Shown: piece after piece, positions 1 to 13,279 of the stretch
Position numbering within the stretch: the first letter of the stretch is position 1
Layout: each line of letters starts with the position of its first letter
Source of the DNA: Burhinus oedicnemus
Taxonomy: Eukaryota; Chordata; Aves; Charadriiformes; Burhinidae
Direction: 5' to 3'
Assembly: GCA_008921705.1 (NCBI GenBank)
Contig: VFFE01007083.1
Coordinates: forward strand, 1,048,895 to 1,112,894
Length of the DNA: 64,000 nt
The notes under the pieces: generated by a model
The model's database searches: none
Told to the model about the DNA's origin: nothing
What the model saw: the letters and a program-made list of their open reading frames with translations, nothing else
Made by a program: the position numbers and the translations under genes

Positions 1-3000
1 TTCTTCACCTGGAAGACTAGAGATCTTAGAGCATTTTTACTTTTAGGGCACTGTTTTTAATTTCTTGTGTGTGACCATGGTGCAATACGGTGCAAAGGCA
101 CTGGCAACCCATGTGAAGTCTTCCCTTCTACTTTTAGCCAGGTATGTGGATCTTTACTTTTTTCCTTGTCTTTTGTACCAAGGACTCTCATGCTGTTTTC
201 TACTGAAGAGATCGCTGCATTTTATTTACATGGAAAAAAAGAGACTATTTAATGTAAAATGCTGAATGTGACTATATATTGCAGAGAGATATTATTTAGC
301 ATGCAAAAAAAAGGCAGTCTTATTCTGAGGTGGCAGGAATTTGTTTTCACTTGTTAGAGTGCAGTATGAACTCGTTAATTTGATAGTGTATATATAAGTG
401 CTGTCTTTCTATTTAAAATTGTGACAAATTCACCCCCAGACATCTCACAGTTACTGCTCAGTTTCACATCTCTGTATCCTGAAAAGTCATTGTGATAAAG
501 GCGATTGAACTCAGATCTGCCTGGTCCAAAATGACTCCCTCTTCATAGTGAGCTAAAGGAATTTGCTGAGGTCCTTTATAAGCAAGACACAGGTAAGGAC
601 TGCCACACAGATTAGCATCTCTGAATCTGCCCATCAGAGGGCGATGAAACGCTCGCGTGGAAGAATACAGTGGCACATGCACATGTCTTCTGCCAGGTCA
701 TTTGCCTAGGGTGTATATCTGTCGACTGCCACATTAAAATTGCAATGCTTGTAACAGGTCCTGAAATTACAGTCATGAGCCATATTCCTTTGACCTTCTC
801 CGTATTCTGTTTGGATTCACTCCTTCTGCCAATTGAGCCAGGCAGCCAGAAAGTAAATAAATGCTCCCCACCTGGCAGGTGCAGAAAGGTTAGATTTGCA
901 TAAAGTGGCCAGTGTAAATTTCTCCTGTTTGTTGTCACCTCTTCTGTCCAACCGGGAATTCCAAGGCAGAGATAAATGTCAGCTGGAAAGAGCACTTCAG
1001 TGTCAGCAGTTAATCTCTTCCTGCTGTTTCCCTGCACCCACTTTGTGCTGCTCTTTACCACACAGATCAGCCAATCACTTCTTGTGGGAGCCTCTCATTA
1101 CTGGGCTCTTCTTTTATTGCTTTGCTTACAGTCTTGACTTTCCTTTTATGTTTTTTGTTCATAAATTAAATTATTCTCAACTGGCTCAACTGGTAAGTCA
1201 CTGTGCTGAAATGGTTGTGCAAAACAGCCTGCTACCGGTTTCATTCCCTGAGTGTGTCTCTACCCCTCTGTTCCTGAGCCTGGATGGATTAAGAATCACA
1301 TAGATTCTCTTCAATGTGTTCATCGTATAGCAAGCAGATCATATGAGGCACTGTAAGTTCCCAGGCTGAGAGTTCAGTTCTCCAAGGCTCTAAGCTGTTC
1401 CTGAGGTCACTGACTGCTGCTTGCTTGCCGGTATTACTGAGAGTCCAAGAGAGTCAATTGGAGTTCTGCATCTTGGGCACTAAAATCTCAGCAGTGCTCC
1501 TCTGTAAGTGCTTGTCTCTTGCTCAGGAAGTGTTGGCTAATGGGGATGCCACTGCTGAAAAGAAGGAGAGTGACAGCCTCATGGGTGGGTCCAGTTTTTC
1601 AGGTCTTTGATTTGGACACTCATTCAAGGGCCGGCTGCTGGTGCACTGTGTTACATGTTATGCTATAATGGTTGAAAAGAATTCACTTGATGAGAGCAGG
1701 GACTCCCCACTCCTGCTTACCCACTTACTCTGCTTTTAACTCTCTCTGGCTATTAGTGCCACTTAGGAGGCAGAGAACTCTTTAATCACCTTTTCTCTGG
1801 TACCATCTCTAGTACCAACCTGTCTGATTTTTTTTCAGGTTTCCCTTGCATATTCTAACTGTTCTTGGTGATCTGCTCCAGCTCTGGTTATTTTTTCTAC
1901 TTCATCTTCTTCTCCTTTCTCTTTCTCTTTCACACACACAAATGCCCCTTCAGCTGTTAGGCTACAGTAAAGCTTACACCTCTGTGTCGTAGCTCATGCT
2001 CAGATCAACCCTTGTCCTTGCATTTTGAACAGTAACCTCCATTGCTTCAGTTTGTACCAAACAAAAAGACATGTAAGTGTTCTTTGATTTAGCCTGAATC
2101 AGAGACAGCTGCTGTTCTCACAGGTTCCAATGAGATTTAACCTAGCCCATAACAAGGTCCATATTGCCATCTCCCGTCTGCTTTGCCCATGTGCCAGAGT
2201 GATCCTGTCTTCCAAGCAGCCACCTGCCCCTTTTCCAGCTACCTCCGTCTGTTCTCAGTAGAGTCCCCAATTCCTTAAGAGCTGTTTCCTGGCTGGTCTG
2301 AATCAGACTCATCCATACCCTTGGAATAAACTGTACAATTGTTTTGGCATTTATCCAAGAACAGTTTGGCCCCTTCATGTTGAACTGTGCTGGAGGATGC
2401 CTTTCTGCTCTGTCTCCCCTTCTGTAATGTGTTCAAAATGTGCTGTTTCAGACGGCCTCTCCAGTGCTGCTGTTGCTACCTCTTGTAAGAGGGAGGAGGT
2501 GAAAAAAATAGATCAGTAATTTGGTTCTAAATCACTTCCCCAACAAAACCACTGCTGAAGGTCACTTGTAACGAAGCTGTCATATGGGTAAGGCCTCACA
2601 ATCAGGGAGAAATAGAGGAAAAGGAAAATGAGGCTGGAGATGAGTTCAAGATTACCTCAAAGCAATTTCATGGAGATGCAGGTGTTTGGATTGGAGTCCA
2701 GGATGCTAACAGGAAGATCACAAGAGAGAAACTGCTTGTGTGGAGTTTCTCTGTTGTGATAGGAAAGATTGCATGGTCCTTTAGGGGGTGCTTGGCCCTA
2801 ACTGTGTGAAAACCTATGAGCAGAGTCCCATGTTCCAAGCTCTTTGGGGGAAGCAAATTATGAGATTAAACAATTGTGACCCTACCTGCATACCTACAAA
2901 GTGACTAGGCATAGATTCACATCCTCTGAGAACTGCAGGAGGGTTTGCATGGAGATTTGAAGTCCTAGTTTGGAGACCCCAAATCCTTTCCTGTAGCAGA

Positions 3001-5417
3001 GTGGTACTGTGGAGAAAAGAAGCTCTGATTTGCAAGAAAAGGAGCAAATAGGATTTCTTAATAAAAAATATTTATAAATTGTTGAAAATCCTTTTTTTTA
3101 CATTTAAAATTTATGCTTTCAAATAAAAAATTATTTTACCAAAAAAAAGTAAATACATCTTTTAAAGGTTGACATAAAATGAGTTGGTTTAAAATTATTG
3201 CAAAGAAACCTATTGATTGACCCAACTTGAATTTTTTTTGGGCAGGGAGTTTAGGTTCAGGAGGATTTTTGTGGTATTTGATTTTCCATCTGCTTTCAGG
3301 GTGGAAATTATTGTTTGTCAATATTGATATTCTCTGGCGTCTATCTCAGGCTAGCACTGTTGTCTGGGTGTGGGCTGCCTAGGGCTTTGGTGTTCAGTAT
3401 GAATCCACTCCCTCTGCTGCAGTTCAGCTCAGACCAAAAGTCTTTCTTGGCACAAAAACTGTACCCATGTAGCCAAAGTTTGGAAACCCAACCTACCCAC
3501 CCAACAGGAGGCCCAGGCCACTTAGAAAAATGTTGTGTACACGGGAGTGAGACTTGCATGTGAATCCTGAGCACTCTCCTTAGTGCTGCTTGTCCCTCAG
3601 CTCCGTGCCTCCATTCTTATCTGCCCAAGTTTCATTCTGGCTCCCAGTGAACCAAATTGTTTATTGATGCAGCTTTTGATTACATTTCTTGCCTCTTTTC
3701 CAGAATTATTTCCCCTGGGATTTCCCAGAAAAGCACTGCAGCAGAGGGGGGGGGGGAGTGAGGGAGGGAAGAACAAGCAAGGTTCCCGTCTGATGTACAG
3801 CCTTGAGAGCTACAGAAATGTTCAAGAGAGTGGGATGGGCTGATCTGTATTTATGGTGACCCTGTAGGGTGCATCATAATAACTGTTCACTGGAATCCAT
3901 GGGAGGGGTTGTGAAATTGAGTGTGAAAATATTTCCTGTTGGTGTCCCTGAATCTAACTCACTCCCTCCCTCCTTCTCACCCACCCCCACAGATTTCTTG
4001 TGATCTCTGGAGAACCCAGATCCCCAGCCCAAGGAGAGCATTATTTTAACTTGGCACCTAGCCCCCAGGACTCAGGGTGATATTTATATTGGCAATGGTG
4101 GGAAAAGGAAAAGAAATAGTGTGCTTGCTGGGTTTTACAGTGCCTGTCATGTTTATCGTCATTGAAGTTCACTTGGAAAAGACTTCAGGAAAGACTTGCA
4201 GGAAGTAAATCTCTCTCTTCTCTGGGGAGGCTCTTTGGATTGTGAGAGATTTCCATGGCTAAGTTCAGAAGGAAGTTTTTGAACTGCTAGGCAGGGGAAT
4301 TTTATAGCATAAACCATGTATTTCAGGGGGTCTCCTCAACAAATAGCGGTGTATCTCTTGGGTGCAGTGCCCTTTGGGGAGGGCTTTGGGCTACTGATAA
4401 TGAAAAGGCATCAGTCATCCTTTACAGCAGCGTTTGACAGTTGCTTAATTGTGGTGTCAGAAACTGCGTGAGAAGCCAGGCATGTTGAACTAGACTTTCA
4501 AGTGTCTTTCAGGGCTTCTGGAATGAAGCCTGAAAGGAAAAGTCTTGAGGGTGTTTTGTCATGGGCTTTTGTTGGGGGAAGATCTCAAATGTCTGTGCTT
4601 TGGACATCACAAAGCCAGCATCCTTGGAGAGCTTATTATCACAACTCCTTGAACAACTGGCCCCTCCCAGAGGGCCGCATATACAGTAATGTAATGAAGA
4701 ACTGTTGCCTTCAGTCTCAGGCTAGAGCTCTTCTACATCACACCCTCTGCCTCTTTGTACAGCTCTGGACGTGTGGCCTTTGTTTGAGTAATGAAGCTGT
4801 CTGGAGCTTTGAAAGCCCAAGATGCTCCTAGTGCTCATTACCTGGCTACAGCAGGAGCCGCCACCAGCAGCAGCCTCACTTAAATACCTGTTATTTCATA
4901 AGAACCAAAAGGATCAATGCAATTGGGACAGTAAGCTTGGAGATGCAAAGTCATTTCATGGGGAAAACAGCGCAGGTAATCAGGCTTGACAAAACTTTTT
5001 GATAAGTGACTACACCTTTGAAGGGAATGTAATCTCTTTTCACAAGCATCATGTCTGTACCCTGATGAGTACCACGTGTGCATATATAGACACAACGGCA
5101 GGCATACATGCACATTTTTCTTTGAGCACATGCCAATGTATATGCAGTATACACAGCTGATATTGTATAACTTGTGCACGTAAAGAAATATTCTTGGTCA
5201 TAATACTGCGTAACGCTGCCCAGGTGTGTGTAAGTGGTGATGCACACATGTGACAGAAGCTTGGAAATGACAGAGAAATAGTTAATAATTCCCATGCTCT
5301 GCTTGCATTTTCTGCCATTACAAAATATTCTGTAGCCAAACAGGTTGGTTTGTTTGATGGAATTTTCCATCAGCACCCCTCTGTCCTAGTGTTTGGTTTT
5401 ATTTTACTTATTTATTT
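1..5417. other. Non-coding sequence, no gene recognised
   Basis: No open frame here exceeds 150 codons, and the longest (minus strand, 612-1061) has no recognisable domain or convincing splice context. Base composition is moderate, with local AT-rich stretches around 3050-3200. A pyrimidine-rich run with a short CA tract lies near 1895-1940 and an 11-base G run at 3746-3756. I see no clear transposon end. It could be intergenic or intronic. Confidence 0.6.
3746..3756 (+). repeat. Poly-G run, 11 bases
   Basis: An uninterrupted run of eleven G residues lies inside a purine-rich stretch (GCAGA, then G11, then AGTGAGGGAGGGAAG). Such runs are prone to length change and sequencing error. With the following GGG triplets it could form a G-quadruplex on the plus strand, which is inference from composition only. 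Confidence 0.85.
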
Positions 5418-5467
5418 GCATGTCACACCTGCATGACACATTGCATATCACATTGTGTGACAATGCC
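5418..5467 (+). repeat. Degenerate short tandem repeat, about 12-13 base unit
   Basis: Four related units follow one another: GCATGTCACACCT, GCATGACACATT, GCATATCACATT and GTGTGACAATGC. The shared core is GCAT-N-(A/T)CACA followed by a T-rich end. The last unit also reads as a partial inverted copy (TGTGAC against GTCACA), so the array is partly palindromic. This may be a decayed minisatellite or chance clustering of TGACA-like words. Confidence 0.5.
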
Positions 5468-6247
5468 TTTGTCGACATCCAAAAAATGCCTCTCAATGTA
5501 GTGGACAATAAGCCCAAGATCCACTTCTGAGTGGCATCACCTGGTGTTGCCTCTGTGGCATAGTAGTGAAAATGGATCACTTCCAGTATTTTTTAAAAAA
5601 TCTGAAATTTTCCTGCAGTTTTTGTACTAAAAAATCGTGTCCTTGGTTGCAGGCATATCTGTTAGACAATGCACCTTGACGTCATACATCCTGAGCCAAG
5701 CTGGGGTCCATCGTTTCCTGCTAGAACACATAATTGGGCTGGAGAGCAAAGAGCAATTGTGGGATACAAAACCAACTCTCCATGGGACTCTTTACAAAGA
5801 TTTTTCACAGTGGGAGCTGGCCACATTCTCCTGAGCTGCACAGATGCTTGAAAAGGGGGCTTGAATTTCCATGGCAACAGGCTGCATTCTGCTGACTCTG
5901 GTAGTCTGTCACTCTCCGGATGTGTCTGTCACCCCTGGTGCTCTGAGTTTCAAGGCCAACAATGTGTGATGGACAAAGATTGAAGTGGGGTTGTGCTGGG
6001 GTCAGGTATCCTGGTCAAGGGAATGTACTGCAAACACACCATGGGGGAGGCACTGTGAAGTTAAGATGATACAGGCAAATCCTCCTGTCTGACTCAGACA
6101 TCAGTTACAATAGGATCTTGCTAGTTGAGCCGTCGTCTGGTTACTAGGAAGCTCAAAGGCATCATGTCACTGTATGATTGTGTCCTTGTCTAGCCCATCT
6201 CATCTGAAGAGCTCAGGTTTTTGTATATGTCAGATAACTAAGTCTCA
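5468..6247. other. Non-coding stretch, no gene recognised
   Basis: Only short frames (at most about 70 codons) are open and overlapping frames on both strands compete, which is the pattern expected by chance. No transposon terminus or low-complexity tract is evident. Confidence 0.55.
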
Positions 6248-6385
6248 CAGTGTCTCTGTGAGGCAGTCACAGCGGGGAAACTGAGGCAGCCCTAGGAAGT
6301 AGCTAGATATACAGAAAATGCTAGTGCCAGAGCTAGGAGCAGGATCAAGAAGTCCTCATTTCCTCTGTTCCCCCACCTCATCGTG
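6248..6385 (-). repeat. Ancient MIR/CORE-like tRNA-derived SINE, minus strand
   Basis: Read on the plus strand, the order is CTGTGAGGCAG, then GGGGAAACTGAGGCAG, then TAGTGCCAGAGCTAGGAG, then GAAGTCCTCATTTCC. This is the order of the reverse complement of amniote MIR-type SINEs, whose sense strand carries CTCAGTTTCCCC after the tRNA-derived head. The copy is diverged and has lost much of the stretch between the two halves. SINEs of this type predate the amniote split, so it is a fossil rather than an active element. The boundaries are approximate. Confidence 0.7.
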
Positions 6386-9300
6386 AGGAGCTATCACCTC
6401 TCATGGAACTTGTAAAGTAGGAGGATATTCCTAGTTATTTCTTGAGTCACTTCTAAGAAGAAAAACATTTAACGTGCTCATACTCAAAATAGTAGGTAAA
6501 AATGTTATAGTGGAATAGAGGACTGTAGCTATGGACAAATCTGAGGAAAGGGTATTACGTGCTAAGAGATAAGGGTGGGATGAGCTGAGGAGTTTTCTGT
6601 CTCTGGGTGGGATTGAAGGAGAGGAGGAGGGCAAGGTGCATTAACAGCACCGTGAGGCTGAGTGCAAACTCAGAGGGATAGGAAAGACTGCCTGTCTTGA
6701 GTTTATCCTGAGTTCAGCGCAAGCTCGAGGGCTGGCATAATTTTTTTTTCCCATGACCCATATATTTCCCATGAGCAGCAGGAAAAATATGGGTTACAGC
6801 TAACAAGAGAGTGTTTACTGAAAGGACTGTGCATTACTGGAGCTAAAGCATTGGACCTGGGGGAGAGGGCAGAGAGGCTTATAAAGGAGGTTGCTGTGAT
6901 GATCTTTGAGATTTTTGCCAAGCTGCCTGGAAATGTCTTCCTTTGACACACATATATATAAGGATCCTGGTTTTCTGTTGTCACACAAAGCCACTCCAGC
7001 ACAGAGGCACTACATGTGGCAAGCTGGGCTGAGAGAAGGACGTGAGGGAGAGGGGTGGTGTGGTGTCCTATTCCATCATGTGGGAACATATTGGTATGGC
7101 TGTGCTGCAAAATGGAGGGGGCTGGCAGGCAGAGCAGTAGCCTCCACTAGCTACACTAAGGGAAAAACCCCGTATCTTGGCCCCCTTGGGACACCACTCA
7201 TACTGTGAAAGAGATATCCAATGAAGGCATCACTTCTGCATGCAAATGTGAGAGGAGTGGGATGCAGAGAGCTGCATCCCCTTTGAGAATTAGGTTATCC
7301 TTAGGGAAGTGGCATGCAGGGGAGGCTGAGCATCTGTAGGCTGGCAGGCAGCATTTGCCTCTGCTGAGCAAGTGTGTTTATCTCTAGAGCTCTCAGCAAT
7401 GTTTATGGCTGAGGAAGGGTGTAAATCTCATTGGATTCAAGTCCTTGGTGGATAATTATTCCCTCCTTCTTCCACCCCCCACACCCCATGCCCTCCTGCC
7501 CTGGATATGACACACTGTTCGCAGACATGGATGCAATGCTATGCTTAATGTGGAGAGACACCTTATAATCAGGTGAGGCACAGAGTGGGAGGCAAGCTTG
7601 CCCATTCCTGCTCCTCACATGTAGTCAGTCCCTGGGTCTCCCATCACACTCATCTGTGGGAAGCTCATTTCTTCCACTTCCCCTTAAAATGACTTGTAGC
7701 CTATAAAGCCTGGAGCAGGGCAGCTGCATGCTCAGAATCCTAAGGTGCTGTCTCTAATGGGAGAAGGTGGCAGGGTGCAGGGAGGGAGGCCGTGCCACTG
7801 TAATTCCACATCAGGACTCTGGTTTGGCTCTTGCAGCTTATGAGGCTATCAAAGCCTCTCACTTAATTACAGCCATAGCAATCAATCTTACTTCCTGTTC
7901 ATTATGCTTCCAGCCAGGGTTAGCAGTATTTTTATTCTTGAGGCCTCACGAGCATTTTCAGCTCCTGAAGAATCACAGCCAATCATAGTGACTGGTATGG
8001 GTCGCGTCTGTAGGACTGCATTCCTGCCCCATGGCTGGAGGAAAAGTGTAGGGCAGTAAAGCTTGGGACATCTGGCACTGTAAGATTTAGTTCTGTTTTG
8101 CATGACAAAGGTCCATTGAATGGGCCCTGTCCCTAGATAGGCAAATAGGGCTTTGCATTAACTGCACATGACCAGCTGAGTTGCTAGAGCCCTTGCACAG
8201 TGGCAGTTAGTTGTTCCAAGGCATTATGACTGGGCTGAGTGTAACATATCAAGTCATTATGGCATTATCTCTTCATTACACACAAAGTGCTGTTGGAGCT
8301 CAGGGAGGAGCACAGGGACAAAGACGGAGAGGAGGGAAGCGGCTCATTAGCTGCCCGGAGGAATCAAGCTGAACATCTCTCTTTCTCAGGCACAGGGTCT
8401 GTCATCACCTGCAAAGGACAAGTCTATTAGAAATCAGGGCTTGGCTCAAGGACGGCTGTGTGTATCAGTATGTACATGTGCTAATACACGAGTAGAGCAT
8501 GTCACCTACATACATCCCTACCCCTGGACCAACTAACACGTATACAATGCACATTTTGGATACTCCCATAATGCAAGAACAAGCATCTTCCCTTCCATCA
8601 CTGTCCACTTCAATTTAGAAACACATGTACCAAAACATGCTTTTGCACCTACAGACATGTTCATCTGCTTTATGGGGACTGCTTACAATCATGTCCAACA
8701 CAGTTATATCTAACAATCTCACACATGCTTACCCTCCTACCAGAGAGCATGCACAGCGACTGCACCAAGCTTGCTCCCTATGGACAGGGAGTTGTCTCTC
8801 CCCTGTATTCATTCCTCCATCGTCACACTGTGCACTCTGGTGCATTCTGTCCCTTCAGCTGTGAAATCTGCTCCTGTGCAGATGCATTCACCAGCACAAG
8901 TATGTTCTTGCTTTTCCCTTCCTTCCAATTTTCCTTTTCCTGGTTTCCATGAGTTCTGCTGGCATGCACTGGGGCTCCCATAGGTTTCCCCGCAGTCATG
9001 CCCTGTCAGAACCAGCTGGAGCTCTTGCAGCAAACACGAGGACTGGCATAGTGAGCTGGCACCATGGCTAGGTGAGCTTTCTGATGTAAGGCCCCCTTTC
9101 CTTTCAGGAAGCATTGCAACTTGCACGTTATTCTGGATGAAGTGTGAGAAACAAACTCCTGGTGGTCTCTTAGCTCACCCACCAGCTGCTGGACTTTGTC
9201 TGCAGTGACTTTGCAGCACTCCTTATCCCTGCTGCTGTCCCTCTTCGGACATGGATCAGGAGGCCATTAACTTGTTTACTCCATGCTGGCCCCAGCCTCA

Positions 9301-9669
9301 CAGACTTCTTGCTGGACAATATATCAACAGAAAGCATTTGGCAAGATTTATGGGGCTGTTGCTGCCAACTGTGGACTGTGGAAAGTAAAAAATGTCCTTT
9401 CTGAGGCAATAAAATATAAAACGGGACCCAATTTCTCTCCAGGGTAGGAATCATTATGTTTGACAATGCTGTAAAACACATGGTGCTACAGCACAGGGGT
9501 GAGAGCCAGAGTAAACGCTGCCTTCAGAAACCTCATTCATTGCAAAGCTGGGACATATGATTCATTGCAAAACACGACAGGAAGGGTCTTGGGTGGAGAC
9601 AATCTCCCTTCAGTCTTTCTCTTCTCTGAAAGAACTGGAAATCCCTCTACAAGCTTTGCACAGATTTTC
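6386..9669. other. Non-coding sequence, no gene recognised
   Basis: The open frames are short (at most 135 codons, minus strand 6703-7110) and overlap one another on both strands without a family signature. The interval around 8460-8900 is rich in ACATG and CACA words, which creates several overlapping spurious frames. I see no splice-flanked exon I would defend. Confidence 0.55.
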
Positions 9670-9930
9670 TGAAACTGATTTTAAATTAATTCAGTTAAAT
9701 TGGAGCGAGTACTCTAGGTATATACAAGAAGACTGGTTTGCTCCTTTATTAAATCAGTTTAGCTTAACTGGCTCACAGAATGATTAAACTGATGGAGTTA
9801 TATGAAGGCCATTTCACTAGTTAAACTGTATCAGTTAAAAATCAGGTCTGATAGACCTGAATCTTTGTATTTGTGCCAGAAACTCTGGGCTTTGTACAAA
9901 GACTTTGTACACAGGCTTTGTCTAGGGGAG
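9670..9930. repeat. Ancient interspersed repeat with AACTGATTT/AGTTAAA inverted words
   Basis: The words AAACTGAT, CAGTTAAA, AATCAGTTTAG and TTAACTGG recur in both orientations between 9670 and 9860. The block continues into TTTGTACACAGGCTTTGTCTAGG. Combinations of CAGTTTAA-type inverted words with a GTACACA-GTCTA tail are, from my recollection of sauropsid genomes, typical of old interspersed repeats. I cannot name the family. It may also be just a locally AT-rich region, so the call rests on word recurrence. Confidence 0.4.
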
Positions 9931-11759
9931 AAAATAAGTAGCAGTTCTCAGCTGATCAATTTCCACTTGTGTGTCTGCTTGTTTATCCTTCATTTTGTCT
10001 ATACCTATTATTGTGCTGGTCTGTATACGCTGTGCGTCTCTGGCAATGTTATTGTAGTGAAATGCTTAGCTACAACAGTTTGATTTAAGTTACACTATGA
10101 TAAGGAAGACCTATATTTCTAAAATCTATCTGAGGTGAAGGAAAGAGGAGGTCTTATGTCAGGTAGGAATAGAAAATGAAGGAGAGATGAGAGAGATGTA
10201 GCTGTAGGGCTCAGCCGTTCCCCTGGGTGTGGATGGGAAAGAGATGTTCATGCTAGAAATATAGCGCACACTGCATTGTCTCATCCCCTATGCACTGTGC
10301 TCTGCAGAGCATGTGTGCTCAGCAAAGTTATGTCAGCCTGATGGGAAAAGCATCTTCTCTGGGTCCTTTTAACTTCATGTCAACATTTCCAATTCTTAAT
10401 AAAATCGGATTGCCTCAGGACTGAAAACTCTTGATGTTCAGTTCTAGGAGGGCAATAATGAAAAGAGAGCCCTTTGAGAGGAAGAAAAATGATACTGGGC
10501 AAGTCTGAGATTTCTGTCCTTTTCTCTAGGCTGGAAATACACCCCGTTCTTGCTTTATAAGCATTAACCACTGGCTCTGCAGTAGTAGTGGTGTCTCAAG
10601 AGTCTGGTGTTTGGCTGAGCTTGATGCTCAATGACCCTTGGTAGATCAGGCAATTTATGTTATAAAGGGGGTTGGAGAAAACATAAGGTGGACCTGTCCT
10701 TCATTCTGTGTATCTCAGGAAATTCAGTGTAAATTCAAAAGGCCGGGAGATCACCTTAAGCCAAGACAGCAGGGGTTTTTGGCTTACCAACAGCATACCT
10801 TGTATGAGCAGAAGACAGAGTACTCCAATAAGTGGTTACTTTGACTGCATTTGTAGATGCAGACGTTTACCTGAGTTGGGGCACTGTAATCACTGACAGC
10901 TTGCAAGAGCACAGTAATAAAATTTTGAACAAATGCTATTCTGGATTAATGGCTTTGGTTACCACTACCAGCAGGCCAAGATTCCTTTGACCCTCAGTAG
11001 TGCACAGTATTGTTAGCTTTTTCATTCTCCAGTGGGTTTCTTCTTTGATGAGTAAGTTTCTTTTCTGAAATATTCTTAGGTTCTGCTTATCTGTTTTCAA
11101 ATGCTTTGTATCCAACTAGGGCATAAGTTACACCAGTACTGAACATACCATATAGCCTGTAGTATGTGTCCCATTGTATCCTAATAAATGTCTAGAATAT
11201 AGACTATATGGGCTAAATTTTCACATGGTCACAAGTGAAGGCCTGACTATCTGAAAAAGGTAAGCACTCCCTTGATCTCTCAAATGCTGAACTATTTGGG
11301 AATTCTGATCCATGTGGTGATGAACTGCATCTCCCTGCTACTGCCTCCCCTTGCTTCTCCCCAGCTCCTTCCACAGTCTGTGTTTTGTACATCACAGCCA
11401 CTTTGGTAAACGTGCAAAAAGATCAGTCCCCACTGCCTCTAAAACACTAGAACATTTTCACACAGCGACTGCTGCAGAATAGGTAAGGGTATTACACAGG
11501 GCACTCTTAGTGTCAGGCAAAGGCAATGGTGTGATTATGATGTGTGAAAGAAAAGGAAAGAACCCTTAAAAACAAAGCAAAAAGAGGTGAAAAAACACAC
11601 TGAGGGCAGCAATTTCTTGTTTGGACAAAAACCGTTTCTAGTGAACAACGCGTCTTTTATTTCCCCTGGTTTTCCTTATCATCTCCCAACACCGTATCTC
11701 CCTCTTCTATCAGGAACCTGCTCTGGGGTTTATTCTTTACTATGCAAGCTTGTCATGTC
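9931..11759. other. Non-coding sequence, no gene recognised
   Basis: There is no frame beyond about 70 codons and no transposon end that I recognise. An AATAAA word occurs near 10917, but nothing upstream looks like a terminal exon, so I do not call a polyadenylation site. Confidence 0.55.
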
Positions 11760-11885
11760 TGTGTTTAATGAAGTTTAATTATCTTTTGAGATTCAATGAA
11801 TAATTATAAATCTCTTCAAGATGCAATCACAAGCACTTCATGGTTCATTAACGGTGGAAAATCAATTGTAATTCACGTAATCCCT
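11760..11885. promoter_or_regulatory. Candidate conserved enhancer block, AT-rich with TAAT words
   Basis: The block contains TTTAATTATC, GAATAATTATAAATC, TTCATTAACGG and CAATTGTAATTCACG, a dense set of homeodomain-type TAAT/ATTA words in non-repetitive sequence between more mixed flanks. Vertebrate developmental enhancers often look like this. Conservation cannot be judged from one sequence, so the call is inference. Confidence 0.3.
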
Positions 11886-13279
11886 CTCTCCTGACCAGCC
11901 ATATGCTTGTCCCCCCTGTGCACCTTGTTGTTCCTTCCTCATTTCTACCCTGAAGAATATATTAATCTATTTTCCTATGAAACAAGTTAGAGTTCAGCTA
12001 GGGTAGGGGCAAAGAATAGAAGAATGCAGGAAGTAGGAAATGGGAACCTAGACAGTGAGGTTAGATAAGCCTACATGTGAACTCTGTCTCGTGCTGCGGG
12101 TGCTCTGGAGGTGTGATGAGCTCCAGATTGCCAGTTTTCTTGGTTTAGAGATACTCACCTCCAAGAGTGCAGTGGCCTCCCTTTGGGAATTGTCTTTGGC
12201 TGTATACATCTTTTCTTTCTCTTGATCTGGTCTTCAATTTGAACTCAAGTTACAAGTTTCCCTGTTGAAAATCTCCCGAGATCTGTGAGCCTCTGCACTA
12301 TTTGGAAAGTAAGGACTGAAAGTTTATTTTTGGTGAGACTGAAAAAGCTGGAGGTGTCAGCCCTGGCACAGGAAGCTATTCAGTGCTATCTTTAACTTTC
12401 TAAACGGCAGACAGCATGTGAATCCCACTGCACAATGATCCTGAAGTGACCTTTCTAATTGAAACTCTTTAACCTTTCTGCACAATTATAGCTACAAAAT
12501 TTTACTCAATTCAGAAAAGATGGTTGTTTTTAAATTTCTTTATAAAGGTTAAAAGATTGAAAAATAAAAGAGAAAGTGAGATAGAGAAAGAGGGATGGAA
12601 ATTAGTGCAGTTGAGTTGCAGTTTCCAGCAGCCCCAGGAGAGCTCTGCAATGAAGATGACATTTCCATACAATTGACATTTCCTGGCTGGAGCAGTCCTC
12701 TGATTTGCAGCTGCTTGTGTGCAAAGACCATCGTGAAGAGGATCATTTAGTTTCTCATATTCATCAAATGGGATTTAATTTTCCCCCATCTCCACATACC
12801 CCACATCTCCTTTCCAGAACTGGCACAAGCTGTGAACTCTGCCTTCACCTTTTGTAGGGGTGACCTCTGCCAGGCCTCCTGCTTTTTCAGCTCTCTGTGG
12901 AGTCTTGCACAAGTGAGAACTTGCTTGTTACTGGAAAAATGGATGAGGTGGGAACAATGGCTCTCATGATTTCAGCTTCCAGTTTTGGAAGTGAGTTTCT
13001 GTGTATTTTTCTGTTTATTTGTATGTTTGCATGTTTGTGTGTACATCTCTTCTTGGCAAAAGTTGCTGTACAGCACTACAAGGACTCCTCGCAGAGCATA
13101 GCTATGTGGCTTTCAGTGTCTGGAGGCTCATACATAGGCTTCCAGCATGTTACACACAAGTCCTTCATGGGTGATACTTCCTCCTGGGCACAGATTGCTG
13201 TGGAACAGCGCAGCTTTTCTTCCAGATTGTAGAAATTTTTCAAACTGGAGATGTATGCTCCATGACACTACATCGCTTT
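11886..13279. other. Non-coding sequence, no gene recognised
   Basis: The only notable composition feature is a purine-rich tract near 12550-12600 (AAAAGAGAAAGTGAGATAGAG). The longest frame (plus, 12897-13232, 111 codons) contains a hydrophobic CIFLFICMFACLCVHLFL run. That run comes from a simple TTTATTTGTATGTTTG-type stretch and is probably not a real membrane segment. Confidence 0.55.

Noticed and set aside
12897..13232. 111-codon frame with an apparent membrane segment
   Set aside because: The hydrophobic run comes from a simple T-rich and TTTG-type stretch, and the flanking residues have no family signature.
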